Assembly: GCA_013041945.1 (NCBI GenBank)
Contig: JABDRC010000097.1
Coordinates: 1 to 10,859 of the forward strand
Reading direction: 5' to 3'
DNA: 10,859 nucleotides
Origin: Halobacteria archaeon
GTDB lineage: Bacteria; Pseudomonadota; Gammaproteobacteria; UBA9214
Below are positions 1 to 5,701 of the stretch, piece by piece. A program made the translations under genes and the position numbers. The notes beneath the pieces were generated by a model. The model made no database searches. It was not told where the DNA came from and saw only the letters and a program-made list of their open reading frames with translations. Position 1 is the first letter of the stretch. Each line of letters opens with the position of its first letter.

Positions 1-334
1 GATAGAGTGTGATGGAATCCTGTACCTGCTGTGGATACAGCGATACGGCCCTGTCGGTATCGAAATCGGCCTGCGGCAGGACCTCGGCCTCGAGATTGAT
101 GTCGGCAAGCCGGCGCATGGCATGCGGGCGAGCATCGGTGTCATCGTCGGTGGCAAGGAAGTTACGATAGGCATTCATTGCCTGCTGTTCACTGGACTCC
201 ACCGGTACATCCGTCATTTTTACCGGTCGCTTGCCGAGATCGCCGATGGTCGGTGCGTTGTCGCCACCGCTCATAATGCTGCAGCCGCCCAGCAACAGCG
301 CGGCGAATACCGTGACAGGCAGGATCCGTATCAT
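1..334 (-). CDS. Putative envelope lipoprotein, C-terminus outside the window
   Basis: The first 111 codons of a gene that runs off the left edge. The reading starts MIRILPVTVFAALLLGGCSI: a short charged start, a hydrophobic core and a lipobox LGGC with the lipidated cysteine at residue 18. Serine at +2 favours the outer membrane. The mature part is polar; residues around 50-60 (QQAMNAYRNFL) and the HAMRRLADINLEAE stretch look helical, as in TPR or coiled-coil proteins, but no domain is certain. Its ATG overlaps the TGA of the upstream TPR gene by ATGA, which implies translational coupling. An AAGGGG ribosome site lies about 8 bases before the ATG. It is the third gene of an envelope operon. 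The function is unknown; acting with the preceding TPR protein is an inference from the coupling. Confidence 0.8.
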   Translation of the reverse strand, partial: MIRILPVTVFAALLLGGCSIMSGGDNAPTIGDLGKRPVKMTDVPVESSEQQAMNAYRNFLATDDDTDARPHAMRRLADINLEAEVLPQADFDTDRAVSLYPQQVQDSITLY

Positions 335-2277
335 GGCGTGGTCCCCTTGCCGGCGATCTGCGCGCTGTCATAGGTCTGCGCCAGCGAGAAGCGGGCCTGT
401 ACGATGTAGGTGTCCAGGCGTTCTTTTTGCTGTTCCAGCTCGCGGACGGCGATTTGCTCAATCAGCCTGCCCTGGTCAAGATGTGTAGACTCGGTGCGCG
501 CAAGTAGTTCCTCGATGCGCGCCTTGTTGCGAATGATGCGTGAGTCAAAACCGGTAAAACTCGCCGGTGTGGCGGTATCAGCGATTTCCAGCGATTCAAG
601 GTTATCCCGTGTTTGCCCGAGCAGGTCAGACACTTCGGCCAGCTGTTTTTTTGCTTCCCACAGGCGTGGTTTGTATTCACTATTCAGGCGCCAGTAGAGA
701 ACCCCCTCGAGACGCGTTCGTCTTTCATGCAGCAGGCCGGTCTGTGCATTCCGGGGGAGTGCGGCTACTGCGGACTTGATATCCTGCAGTCGCTGCCACT
801 GCTGCGTCTCCTCGGCATTGGCAAGCCAGACCGGATTGCCCTGTGTCTCGATTTGCTCCAGACGTTTACCGAGGCGCTGGAGACGCTCTTGCAGTGCAGC
901 CCGGTCACCGGCCTGGAGGGCGGCCCGGGCGGCGGGTTTGTGCTGTGCGAAACGCTGCTCGCGTCCGTCAAGCATGTCATCATAGGCTTCAATGGCCTGT
1001 GCCCACCTGTTCAGGTTGCTGCGCAGTGTCAGGAGGTCGCGGTAGTTCTTCACGGCCTCCTGGAAGTCGTGCGAGGCCATCAACGTGACCTGATAGCGCA
1101 ACACCGGGTTGTCGGTGTCGAAGCTGAGTTCCTGCAGCCAGCCGGTGCCGCTGCGCAGATCCTGCGCCTGCAGCACCTCGAGCAAGGCCCCTCGCCGGAT
1201 AGCGGCAATCGACTCGTCCAGGTAATCCTGCTCGCTGTAGAGCGTGCCGATTGCATCATTGTAATGTTTGACTGCACGGCCCTGCAGGTTCATCTTGGTC
1301 ATGGCATAAGGTACGGCCAGCAGGGCTTCCTGGACGGCGGGATCGGTCGTGTCGCGTTTGCTCAGTTCAAGCCAGGGCACCAGGGCGCGTCCGAACAACT
1401 CGCTCTCGGCGTCGGCCCAGCCGGCCCCCAGCAGCGCCTTGCTCGACAGTGGACCCTCAAGCCGCACGCGGTTCAGGGCATCACGCGAGGACTCGGCCTG
1501 TCCATCCCGCAACAGGCTGTAGCCGAGCGCAAGGTTGGCCTTGTCGCGCAACAGGCGGTACTCCTCGCTGTTTGCGCTGATATCGCCGATATGGTCGAGG
1601 TATTCGAAGCCGTCGACCTGGCGTGCGCTGCGGATCTGCGCCACGCCGAGGTTATAGGCCAGGTAGGGTGACCAGACCCTGTGCTGTTTTGCATCTTCCA
1701 GAATCCCGATGGCCTGCTCGTTGGCGCCGATTTGCAGCAGCACCAGACTGGCGAGGTGGGCGCTTTCCATACGGGTTCCCTTGCTCATATCGCCCTGTAC
1801 CTGGCCGATGGCGCGCAGGGCCCGTGCCGCATCACCGCGCTGGTAGGAGATCTTGGCGAGGTAGTACCAGGCGCGGTTGCGGGTTTGTTCGTCGGTGGTT
1901 TTCTCTGTCAGCAGGCGCTGGAAGATGTTGTCAGCCTCGTTGCGCAGTCCGTAGTTGAGATCCAGGCCACCGAGCAGCAGTTCGGCCTCATCGGCATGAT
2001 TGGGCAGGCGCTCCTGGGTTTGTGCAATGTGTGTGCGTACGATGCTGTTGAACCAGTCATCCTGGTAGTAGTGAAACAGCACTTCGCCGTATTGCAGGTC
2101 CTGGGCACTGGATGGCGGATTATCGGCGGCATATGTCGCGCCGGTCATCGCAACTATCAAAAATATGAATCGCGCACGCGGTGCGCTCCTGCACGGTATA
2201 TATTCGCTGCAGGAGCGGATCGTATCCGCGATAATGTTGAAAAAACCGGTGCGCATAAGGGATGCGGCTATTCCCAT
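331..2277 (-). CDS. Exported TPR-like / coiled-coil protein, 648 aa
   Basis: A large exported helical-repeat protein, probably periplasmic. Residues 37-50 (FIFLIVAMTGATYA) form a signal-peptide core with likely cleavage after A50. The mature protein opens LQYGEVLFHYYQDDW and continues with TPR-like helix pairs to about residue 440 (for example RAWYYLAKISYQRGDAARAL and YLAYNLGVAQIRSARQ). From about 470 to 640 it is rich in Glu, Gln, Arg and Leu and looks like long coiled coils. The start is uncertain. ATG at 2277 overlaps the upstream gene by 10 bases; ATG at 2256 (residue 8) does not. Neither has a well-placed Shine-Dalgarno site. A REP doublet encodes residues 15-36, giving an unusually long region before the hydrophobic core. 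The gene lies between a periplasmic protein and a lipoprotein in one operon. TPR proteins usually scaffold complexes, so a scaffold role in an envelope complex is inferred; no substrate can be named. Confidence 0.9.
   Translation of the reverse strand: MGIAASLMRTGFFNIIADTIRSCSEYIPCRSAPRARFIFLIVAMTGATYAADNPPSSAQDLQYGEVLFHYYQDDWFNSIVRTHIAQTQERLPNHADEAELLLGGLDLNYGLRNEADNIFQRLLTEKTTDEQTRNRAWYYLAKISYQRGDAARALRAIGQVQGDMSKGTRMESAHLASLVLLQIGANEQAIGILEDAKQHRVWSPYLAYNLGVAQIRSARQVDGFEYLDHIGDISANSEEYRLLRDKANLALGYSLLRDGQAESSRDALNRVRLEGPLSSKALLGAGWADAESELFGRALVPWLELSKRDTTDPAVQEALLAVPYAMTKMNLQGRAVKHYNDAIGTLYSEQDYLDESIAAIRRGALLEVLQAQDLRSGTGWLQELSFDTDNPVLRYQVTLMASHDFQEAVKNYRDLLTLRSNLNRWAQAIEAYDDMLDGREQRFAQHKPAARAALQAGDRAALQERLQRLGKRLEQIETQGNPVWLANAEETQQWQRLQDIKSAVAALPRNAQTGLLHERRTRLEGVLYWRLNSEYKPRLWEAKKQLAEVSDLLGQTRDNLESLEIADTATPASFTGFDSRIIRNKARIEELLARTESTHLDQGRLIEQIAVRELEQQKERLDTYIVQARFSLAQTYDSAQIAGKGTTP
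2168..2235. repeat. REP doublet (REPIN/BIME-like) inside the TPR gene
   Basis: Two REP-like units face away from each other. The plus-strand unit is TGCAGGAGCG at 2208-2217 with hairpin GCGGAT-cgt-ATCCGC (2215-2229), followed by GATAA. The minus-strand unit reads TGCAGGAGCG from 2193 down to 2184, with hairpin GCGCA-ccgcg-TGCGC (2186-2172), followed by GATT. The two TGCAGGAGCG arms form a perfect 10-bp inverted repeat around a 14-base loop (2194-2207). This matches the general form of gammaproteobacterial REPs (a GTAG-like foot, here GCAG, then GAGCG, a hairpin and GAT), which RAYT transposases mobilise. Such elements are normally intergenic; this one lies in the reading frame, in the signal-peptide region. 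Confidence 0.75.
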
Positions 2278-2813
2278 TCCCTGATGCTGAAATCGGGCTG
2301 CTCGCTGCTCGGATTGTCAACGATCTTGAGTTCGATAAATTTCGCACCCAGCGTCTTGTTGAGCACGTGTGTCGCACCTCGCCGGTAGTCGCGGCCATTC
2401 GGTCCCTTGCCGGTATAGATCGCGACCAGCTCGTGTTCACCGGCCTTCAGGTTGCCCATGTACAGGCGCTGGATACCGCCGCGGTGCAGTGCTTCGACCT
2501 CACGGCCGGTATACAGGTAGTTCGTGACGACCTTGTCATCGACCTTGAGCTGCACCGAGTCCAGCGAGAAGAACTTGCCGACATCCAGTGACACGAATAC
2601 GGCTACCTGCGTGTTCGACGGATACAGCAATTCCTCCTCGAGAATGAACAGGTCGCGGTTGAGTGCGATCACATCCTCCTTGAGGGACTGGATATTTTCG
2701 TCCAGGCTGGCCGTGTCCGCGGGCGGTTCAGCCAGCAGGTGGGTTGCCATCAGCAGGCACAGGCCCGCTATCAGTGGTCTGGCAACTCGTACCAGTAGTT
2801 TGTGCTGCGACAT
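2268..2813 (-). CDS. Exported 181-aa protein with coiled-coil stalk, function unknown
   Basis: A small secreted protein. Residues 1-28 are a clear type I signal peptide (VARPLIAGLCLLMATHLLAEP). Residues about 33-60 (LDENIQSLKEDVIALNRDLF) form a short acidic coiled coil. The remainder, from NTQVAVFVSLDVG to KFIELKIVD, alternates beta strands and turns (SVQLKVDD, RLYMGNLKAGEHELVAIY) like an Ig- or PEGA-like sandwich. It has no DNA-binding helix-turn-helix; I half-remember relatives labelled as AraC-type regulators, and nothing here supports that. A GAGGT ribosome site sits about 7 bases before ATG at 2813, so the start is good. It is the first gene of an operon with the TPR protein, overlapping its longest start by 10 bases. 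The spacer upstream holds an inverted repeat and a CRP-like site. Its role is unknown; an adaptor in an envelope complex is a guess from context. Confidence 0.88.
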   Translation of the reverse strand: MSQHKLLVRVARPLIAGLCLLMATHLLAEPPADTASLDENIQSLKEDVIALNRDLFILEEELLYPSNTQVAVFVSLDVGKFFSLDSVQLKVDDKVVTNYLYTGREVEALHRGGIQRLYMGNLKAGEHELVAIYTGKGPNGRDYRRGATHVLNKTLGAKFIELKIVDNPSSEQPDFSIREWE

Positions 2814-2879
2814 CTCGGACCTCGCTCTCGGCGCTGAACAGTCAGGCTATCTACAGGTATGTCGGTCTCCGGAACGGAA

Positions 2880-2901
2880 AATTGACCTGTATCGGTCAAT
2901 T
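2880..2901. promoter_or_regulatory. Operator-like inverted repeat AATTGACC-N6-GGTCAATT
   Basis: A perfect 8-bp inverted repeat with a 6-base spacer, centred about 77 bases before the ATG at 2813. The size and position fit a dimeric repressor or activator site, and TTGACC within it could double as a -35 element on the minus strand. No regulator is identified, and it could instead be a small hairpin. Confidence 0.4.
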
Positions 2902-2942
2902 CGATACCTGCAGGCATTGTGAGGGAATCAGGGCTTGTGGAG

Positions 2943-2958
2943 TGTGACCGGGGTCACA
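2943..2958. promoter_or_regulatory. Perfect CRP/Vfr-type site
   Basis: TGTGACCGGGGTCACA matches the CRP consensus TGTGA-N6-TCACA in all ten conserved positions. It lies 130-145 bases before the start of the envelope operon at 2813, a usual activator distance if transcription begins near 2890-2910. The only downstream gene it can serve is the minus-strand operon. Whether this organism has a CRP or Vfr protein cannot be seen here. Confidence 0.5.
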
Positions 2959-3006
2959 GTTTGCGGGGGGCCGCTACATGAAATGCAGACTGTTGCCTAT
3001 CCCGGG

Positions 3007-3172
3007 CAGGGTGCACTCCGTGCACCGAACACGGTGCGTGAAACGCACCCTGTGGTTGTTGCCCTACCCGCAGCAGGCTGTCGAAATAGCAGGGTGCACT
3101 CCGTGCATCGAACACGGTGCATGAAAGTCACCCTACGATTGTTTCTCTACCCGTGCCAGGCCGTCTGAATAG
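3007..3172. repeat. Two tandem 83-base direct repeats with twin hairpins, overlapping the apbE 3' end
   Basis: The copies are 3007-3089 and 3090-3172. By hand alignment without gaps about 68 of 83 positions agree, and 41 of the first 45. The best-kept part holds two hairpins: in the first copy GGTGCAC-tcc-GTGCACC (3010-3026) and GGTGCGT-gaa-ACGCACC (3033-3049), both perfect. In the second copy both stems carry mismatches. The second copy contains the last 12 sense codons and the TAG of apbE (stop at 3133-3135). The matching part of the first copy still reads without a stop on the minus strand (YFDSLLRVGQQPQ against YSDGLARVEKQS plus stop). A weaker partial third copy may lie at 2977-3006. The hairpins may also act as the transcript end of apbE. 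Confidence 0.75.
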
Positions 3173-4110
3173 TGCAGCAACCCTTTGTTATCAATGATAA
3201 TGGCCTCGGTATCCGGCGTACGATTAATCAGTGCCAGCCCCGCCTCCACACCCAGTACGAACACGCTGGTAGACAGCGCATCGGTATCGGTTGCGGTCTG
3301 GCCGATGATGCTGGCGCTGTGAACTTCACGGGCCGAGTCCCCGGTGCCGGGATTGAGAATGTGGTGATATCGCACCTCGCCCTCATCGAAGTAGCGCTCG
3401 TAATCACCCGAGGTGGAGATGGCCGCGTCTTCCAGCGGGATCATCGACGCAATGCCCTCCTTGCGTGGATCACGGATGCCCACCTGCCAGGGGCGTTTCC
3501 AGCGCTTGCCCATGACGCGGGTATCGCCGCCCGCACTGACCAGGGCACTGGTGATGCCGGCGCCGGCCAGCAACGCGATACAGCGGTCGACACCATAGCC
3601 CTTGGCGATCCCGCCGAGATCAATGCGCACGCCCGGGTGCAGGAAACGTATGGTTGACTCCGCTTCATCGACGACGACATGGCGATAGTCAATCGCCGGC
3701 AGTGCCCCGGTCAGCTGCGCGGCGTCGGGTTTCCTGCCGGTGCGGTAGTCATAGTGCTGACCGGCACTGGCATAGGTGATATCAAAGGCGCCGCCGGTCG
3801 CAACGGAATACCCGAGCGCCCGTTTGACCAGCGCAAGCAGTTCGGCGCTGACCCGCACCGGTTGCCCGGCCGCGTCCATATTGACGCGCGACAGCTCGCT
3901 GTCGGGCCGGTAGGTACTCATCAGGCGGTCGATACGCCGCATCTCGTCGAGCACCGAGCGGGTCAGCGCCCTGCCCTGTGCAGCGTCGGTAGTCCACAAT
4001 TCGACGGCCACCGCGGTTCCCATGATGGCTGCTTCCTCGCGATGCCAGTCGGCTGCCGCGGGGGATATTGCCAGCAGTGCTGACACGAACAGGAGAACTC
4101 TGATGCGCAT
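3133..4110 (-). CDS. apbE: FAD:protein FMN transferase, ApbE family
   Basis: ApbE transfers FMN from FAD to a threonine of exported flavoproteins (NqrB, NqrC, RnfG, RnfD and other FMN-binding-domain proteins), in the periplasm and with Mg2+. The family signatures are all present in order: MGT at 30-32, LMSTYRPDSELSRVN at 63-77, GGAFDITY at 106-113, DLGGIAKGYGVD at 164-175, SAGGD at 192-196, STSGDYERYF at 232-241, HHILNPGTG at 249-257, and TDALST with D277 and T281 as likely metal ligands. Its 325 residues are normal for the family. Residues 1-20 are a signal peptide ending AAA-DW with no lipobox cysteine, so the protein is soluble rather than lipidated. The start at 4110 has no clear ribosome site. 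It lies 54 bases after the HPt gene and is probably in the same transcript. No flavoprotein target is encoded in the window. The last codons lie inside an 83-base direct repeat. Confidence 0.95.
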   Translation of the reverse strand: MRIRVLLFVSALLAISPAAADWHREEAAIMGTAVAVELWTTDAAQGRALTRSVLDEMRRIDRLMSTYRPDSELSRVNMDAAGQPVRVSAELLALVKRALGYSVATGGAFDITYASAGQHYDYRTGRKPDAAQLTGALPAIDYRHVVVDEAESTIRFLHPGVRIDLGGIAKGYGVDRCIALLAGAGITSALVSAGGDTRVMGKRWKRPWQVGIRDPRKEGIASMIPLEDAAISTSGDYERYFDEGEVRYHHILNPGTGDSAREVHSASIIGQTATDTDALSTSVFVLGVEAGLALINRTPDTEAIIIDNKGLLHYSDGLARVEKQS

Positions 4111-4164
4111 TGTCAGGATAATACGCCGGGCCGGCTTGCGGGGGAAACTGACGGCAGGCCTGGA

Positions 4165-4554
4165 TCAGCCTGCTGATATGACTGCCTGATCAATGGCCGC
4201 CGCCAGATCGGCGAATTTATTTTCGAGCCGCTTGTAGTCTGCAGGTTCCAGAGCGGATCCGGAATTGAGGTGGGTGTTGATCAGAATCTCGTAGTCACGT
4301 GCCACCTTGCCAACATCCGGGCACCCGTAGGAGCCGGCCGAACCGGCGAGCTTGTGTACCTGCATGTGCAGCTCGGACAATAGCCCGCCCGTATCCCTGT
4401 CGGCGTGCAACGAGCTGACAATACCGCCTATGCTCTCCAGTTTTTCCGGCAGTCGCAGCACGTAGCTTCTGAATAACTTGTCAAGCTCCTGCCTGAATGC
4501 TTCCTGGTCTGGCTGCAGATCCGTCTGCCTGGATTCATGGGAGCGGTTTTTCAT
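4165..4554 (-). CDS. Stand-alone HPt phosphotransfer protein
   Basis: A 129-residue cytoplasmic histidine phosphotransfer protein that would shuttle phosphate between a hybrid histidine kinase and receiver domains. The motif VHKLAGSAGSYG gives the phospho-accepting histidine as H67, in the usual HPt setting HxLxGxAxxxG. Helices before it (FRQELDKLFRSYVLRLPEKLE) and after it (KVARDYEILIN, then YKRLENKFADLAAAIDQA) complete a four-helix bundle. There is no kinase or receiver part. The gene starts 31 bases after the stop of the double-receiver regulator, so the two are almost surely co-transcribed and likely partners. The ribosome site before ATG 4554 is poor, which may mean low or coupled translation. 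The partner kinase is not in this window. Confidence 0.9.
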   Translation of the reverse strand: MKNRSHESRQTDLQPDQEAFRQELDKLFRSYVLRLPEKLESIGGIVSSLHADRDTGGLLSELHMQVHKLAGSAGSYGCPDVGKVARDYEILINTHLNSGSALEPADYKRLENKFADLAAAIDQAVISAG

Positions 4555-4585
4555 GCGTAGAGCGTGATATGAAGTGGTAATTGCT

Positions 4586-5431
4586 TCATGCTGCTTCGGT
4601 CAGATCGAGCAGGGTTTTGAGGAGGCCAGCCCGGGTGGTTTTTGATTTGACAATGGTTGCATCGAATACATCGGGGGTCGTATCAGACGGCTCGTGTTCC
4701 GAAAATACGGCAACCGGGTATTTCAGGGCCCGAATGTCGGGTAGCAGGTCAAGGCCGGTCCCGTCCGGGAGATTGATGTCGAGCAGGACCAGGTCGAAGT
4801 ATTCATCCATCAGCCGGCTGCGTCCCTCGCTGACGCTCGTGGCAGGGATCACTTCCCAGCTGTCATCGAGCATGGCCTGCAGGAGCATGATGATATCCGG
4901 GTCATCCTCGACATGGAGAATGCGGCGACCGGTCGCGACCACCGGCTGCACGCCCAGCAAGACACTGCTTACCAGTTGCTGCTGTTCGACCGGTTTGTCA
5001 ATCCAGTCGACGATAAAGTCCGGTTGACTGTCCAGGCTGTCCTGCACCTCCGATGCGTTGACTGAAACAACGATCACGGGAATTCTTATTCCGTTTGCCT
5101 CCAGTTCATGGATAAATGAAAGACCATCCATGCCAGGCAGGCCCAGATCAAGGATCATGATGTCGAATTTGCCGGCATTGATGAGTTCCCGGGCGGACTC
5201 TGCATCCTCGGCCTGCTCGATATCGAATCCGGCACTGCGCAACAGAAATTCACTGAGCACAGCGAAATCATCATCATCCTCGCAGATCAGAACACGCAAT
5301 TTTCCTACATAGTCCGGATTATTTGCCGGTGCGTTTGCAGAATCTTCCGGACGGACAGCAGAAGTATCGCCCGATCCCCGGCCACTGTCGATTAGTGATC
5401 CGGTTACTGTTTCTTTTTCATCAGTATCCAC
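4586..5431 (-). CDS. Response regulator with two receiver domains, no output domain
   Basis: A 281-residue cytoplasmic signalling protein. Residues 1-44 are a polar, likely disordered tail. REC1 covers about 45-160 (VLICEDDDD): acidic pocket E51-D53, phospho-acceptor D95 in IMILDLGLPG, S123 and K146 in DKP. REC2 covers about 169-281 (ILHVEDDPD): acidic pocket E175-D177, acceptor D218 in LVLLDINLPDG, S244 and a lysine at 262 or 264. REC2 lacks the usual KP pair (IVKSK), so it may be diverged in its switch. No DNA-binding, GGDEF, EAL or kinase part follows, so output must be by protein contact or by phosphate passing to or from the HPt protein encoded next. The start is GTG at 5431, supported by GGAGGA (5446-5441) 9 bases upstream. 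A FliA-type promoter lies upstream, which suggests a role in motility or chemosensory control. Confidence 0.92.
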   Translation of the reverse strand: MDTDEKETVTGSLIDSGRGSGDTSAVRPEDSANAPANNPDYVGKLRVLICEDDDDFAVLSEFLLRSAGFDIEQAEDAESARELINAGKFDIMILDLGLPGMDGLSFIHELEANGIRIPVIVVSVNASEVQDSLDSQPDFIVDWIDKPVEQQQLVSSVLLGVQPVVATGRRILHVEDDPDIIMLLQAMLDDSWEVIPATSVSEGRSRLMDEYFDLVLLDINLPDGTGLDLLPDIRALKYPVAVFSEHEPSDTTPDVFDATIVKSKTTRAGLLKTLLDLTEAA

Positions 5432-5435
5432 GCTA

Positions 5436-5522
5436 TTAATTCCTCCATGAATAATCAGCCAAAGACAAGACGACGTGATATCTGCATGCGCACCTGTGCA
5501 CAGTTTGCGATTTGATGGACAT
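5436..5522 (-). CDS. Possible 28-aa leader ORF before the regulator
   Basis: ATG at 5522 has AGGAAC (5535-5530) at a spacing of 7 bases. The reading frame gives a 28-residue peptide (MSIKSQTVHRCACRYHVV and on) whose TAA at 5438-5436 overlaps the ribosome-site region of the regulator and ends 4 bases before its GTG. This layout would allow translational coupling. The peptide has no recognisable motif, and a chance ORF is quite possible. Confidence 0.25.
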   Translation of the reverse strand: MSIKSQTVHRCACRYHVVLSLADYSWRN

Positions 5523-5590
5523 AACTGAAGTTCCTGTCGCTATGGTTCCGACAACGATCTGCCTTACCCTGTCAGAATCGTATAGAGTGC

Positions 5591-5617
5591 GAATCGGCTG
5601 CTGGCGGGGGTTCTTTA
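5591..5617 (-). promoter_or_regulatory. Candidate sigma-28 (FliA) promoter
   Basis: On the minus strand TAAAGAAC (5617-5610) is followed by exactly 11 bases and then GCCGATTC (5598-5591). The FliA consensus is TAAAGTTT-N11-GCCGATAA, so 5 of 8 and 6 of 8 positions match with the right spacing, including the core TAAAG and GCCGAT. Transcription would start near 5583, leaving a leader of about 150 bases before the regulator's GTG. I saw no competing strong sigma-70 promoter in the 270-base spacer. Confidence 0.55.
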
Positions 5618-5654
5618 ATTGGCCAGACAGAAACAGACAGACACCCATGACTGC

Positions 5655-5680
5655 CGGCAGCACCCGGCCGGGTGCTGCCG
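5655..5680 (-). terminator. 26-nt perfect palindrome, probable terminator of the redox cassette
   Basis: CGGCAGCACCCGG is followed directly by its reverse complement, ending 22 bases after the TGA of the DUF1501-like gene. It would fold into a very stable GC-rich hairpin in that transcript. The following minus-strand bases are only loosely T-rich (GTCTGTCTGTTTCTGTCTG), not a clean T run, so termination may be partial or need Rho. Confidence 0.55.
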
Positions 5681-5701
5681 TGCAGGTCAGAGATGACTGT
5701 C

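Larger units (their letters stand above)
2814..3132. other. 319-base spacer between apbE and the envelope operon
   Basis: No gene is supported here on either strand. The apbE side (3007-3132) is filled by palindrome-rich direct repeats. The other side carries a CRP-type palindrome (2943-2958) and a 22-nt inverted repeat (2880-2901), and must hold the promoter of the operon starting at 2813. I could not find a convincing -35/-10 pair for sigma-70. An outer inverted pair CAGGTAT (2854-2860) and ATACCTG (2904-2910) encloses the 22-nt repeat. Confidence 0.7.

Noticed and set aside
613..1671. Long plus-strand ORF opposite the TPR gene
   Set aside because: It is antisense to a 648-codon gene with a signal peptide and repeat structure. 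Its translation is rich in Gly, Gln, Val and Ala with no domain pattern, typical of the complement of a GC-rich gene.
1681..2388. 235-codon plus-strand ORF
   Set aside because: It overlaps the TPR gene, the REP doublet and the next gene on the other strand; no ribosome site or domain.
2268..2813. AraC-family transcriptional regulator label for the 181-aa protein
   Set aside because: It has a signal peptide, a coiled coil and a beta-rich remainder, and no helix-turn-helix.
3007..3172. CRISPR array
   Set aside because: There are only two adjacent copies with no spacers, internal twin hairpins and gene-derived sequence; this is a tandem duplication or REP-like element.
5436..5663. 75-codon minus-strand ORF reaching into the palindrome
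   Set aside because: Its upstream half would cover the terminator hairpin and the FliA-type promoter. Only the last 28 codons with their own ribosome site merit a mention.
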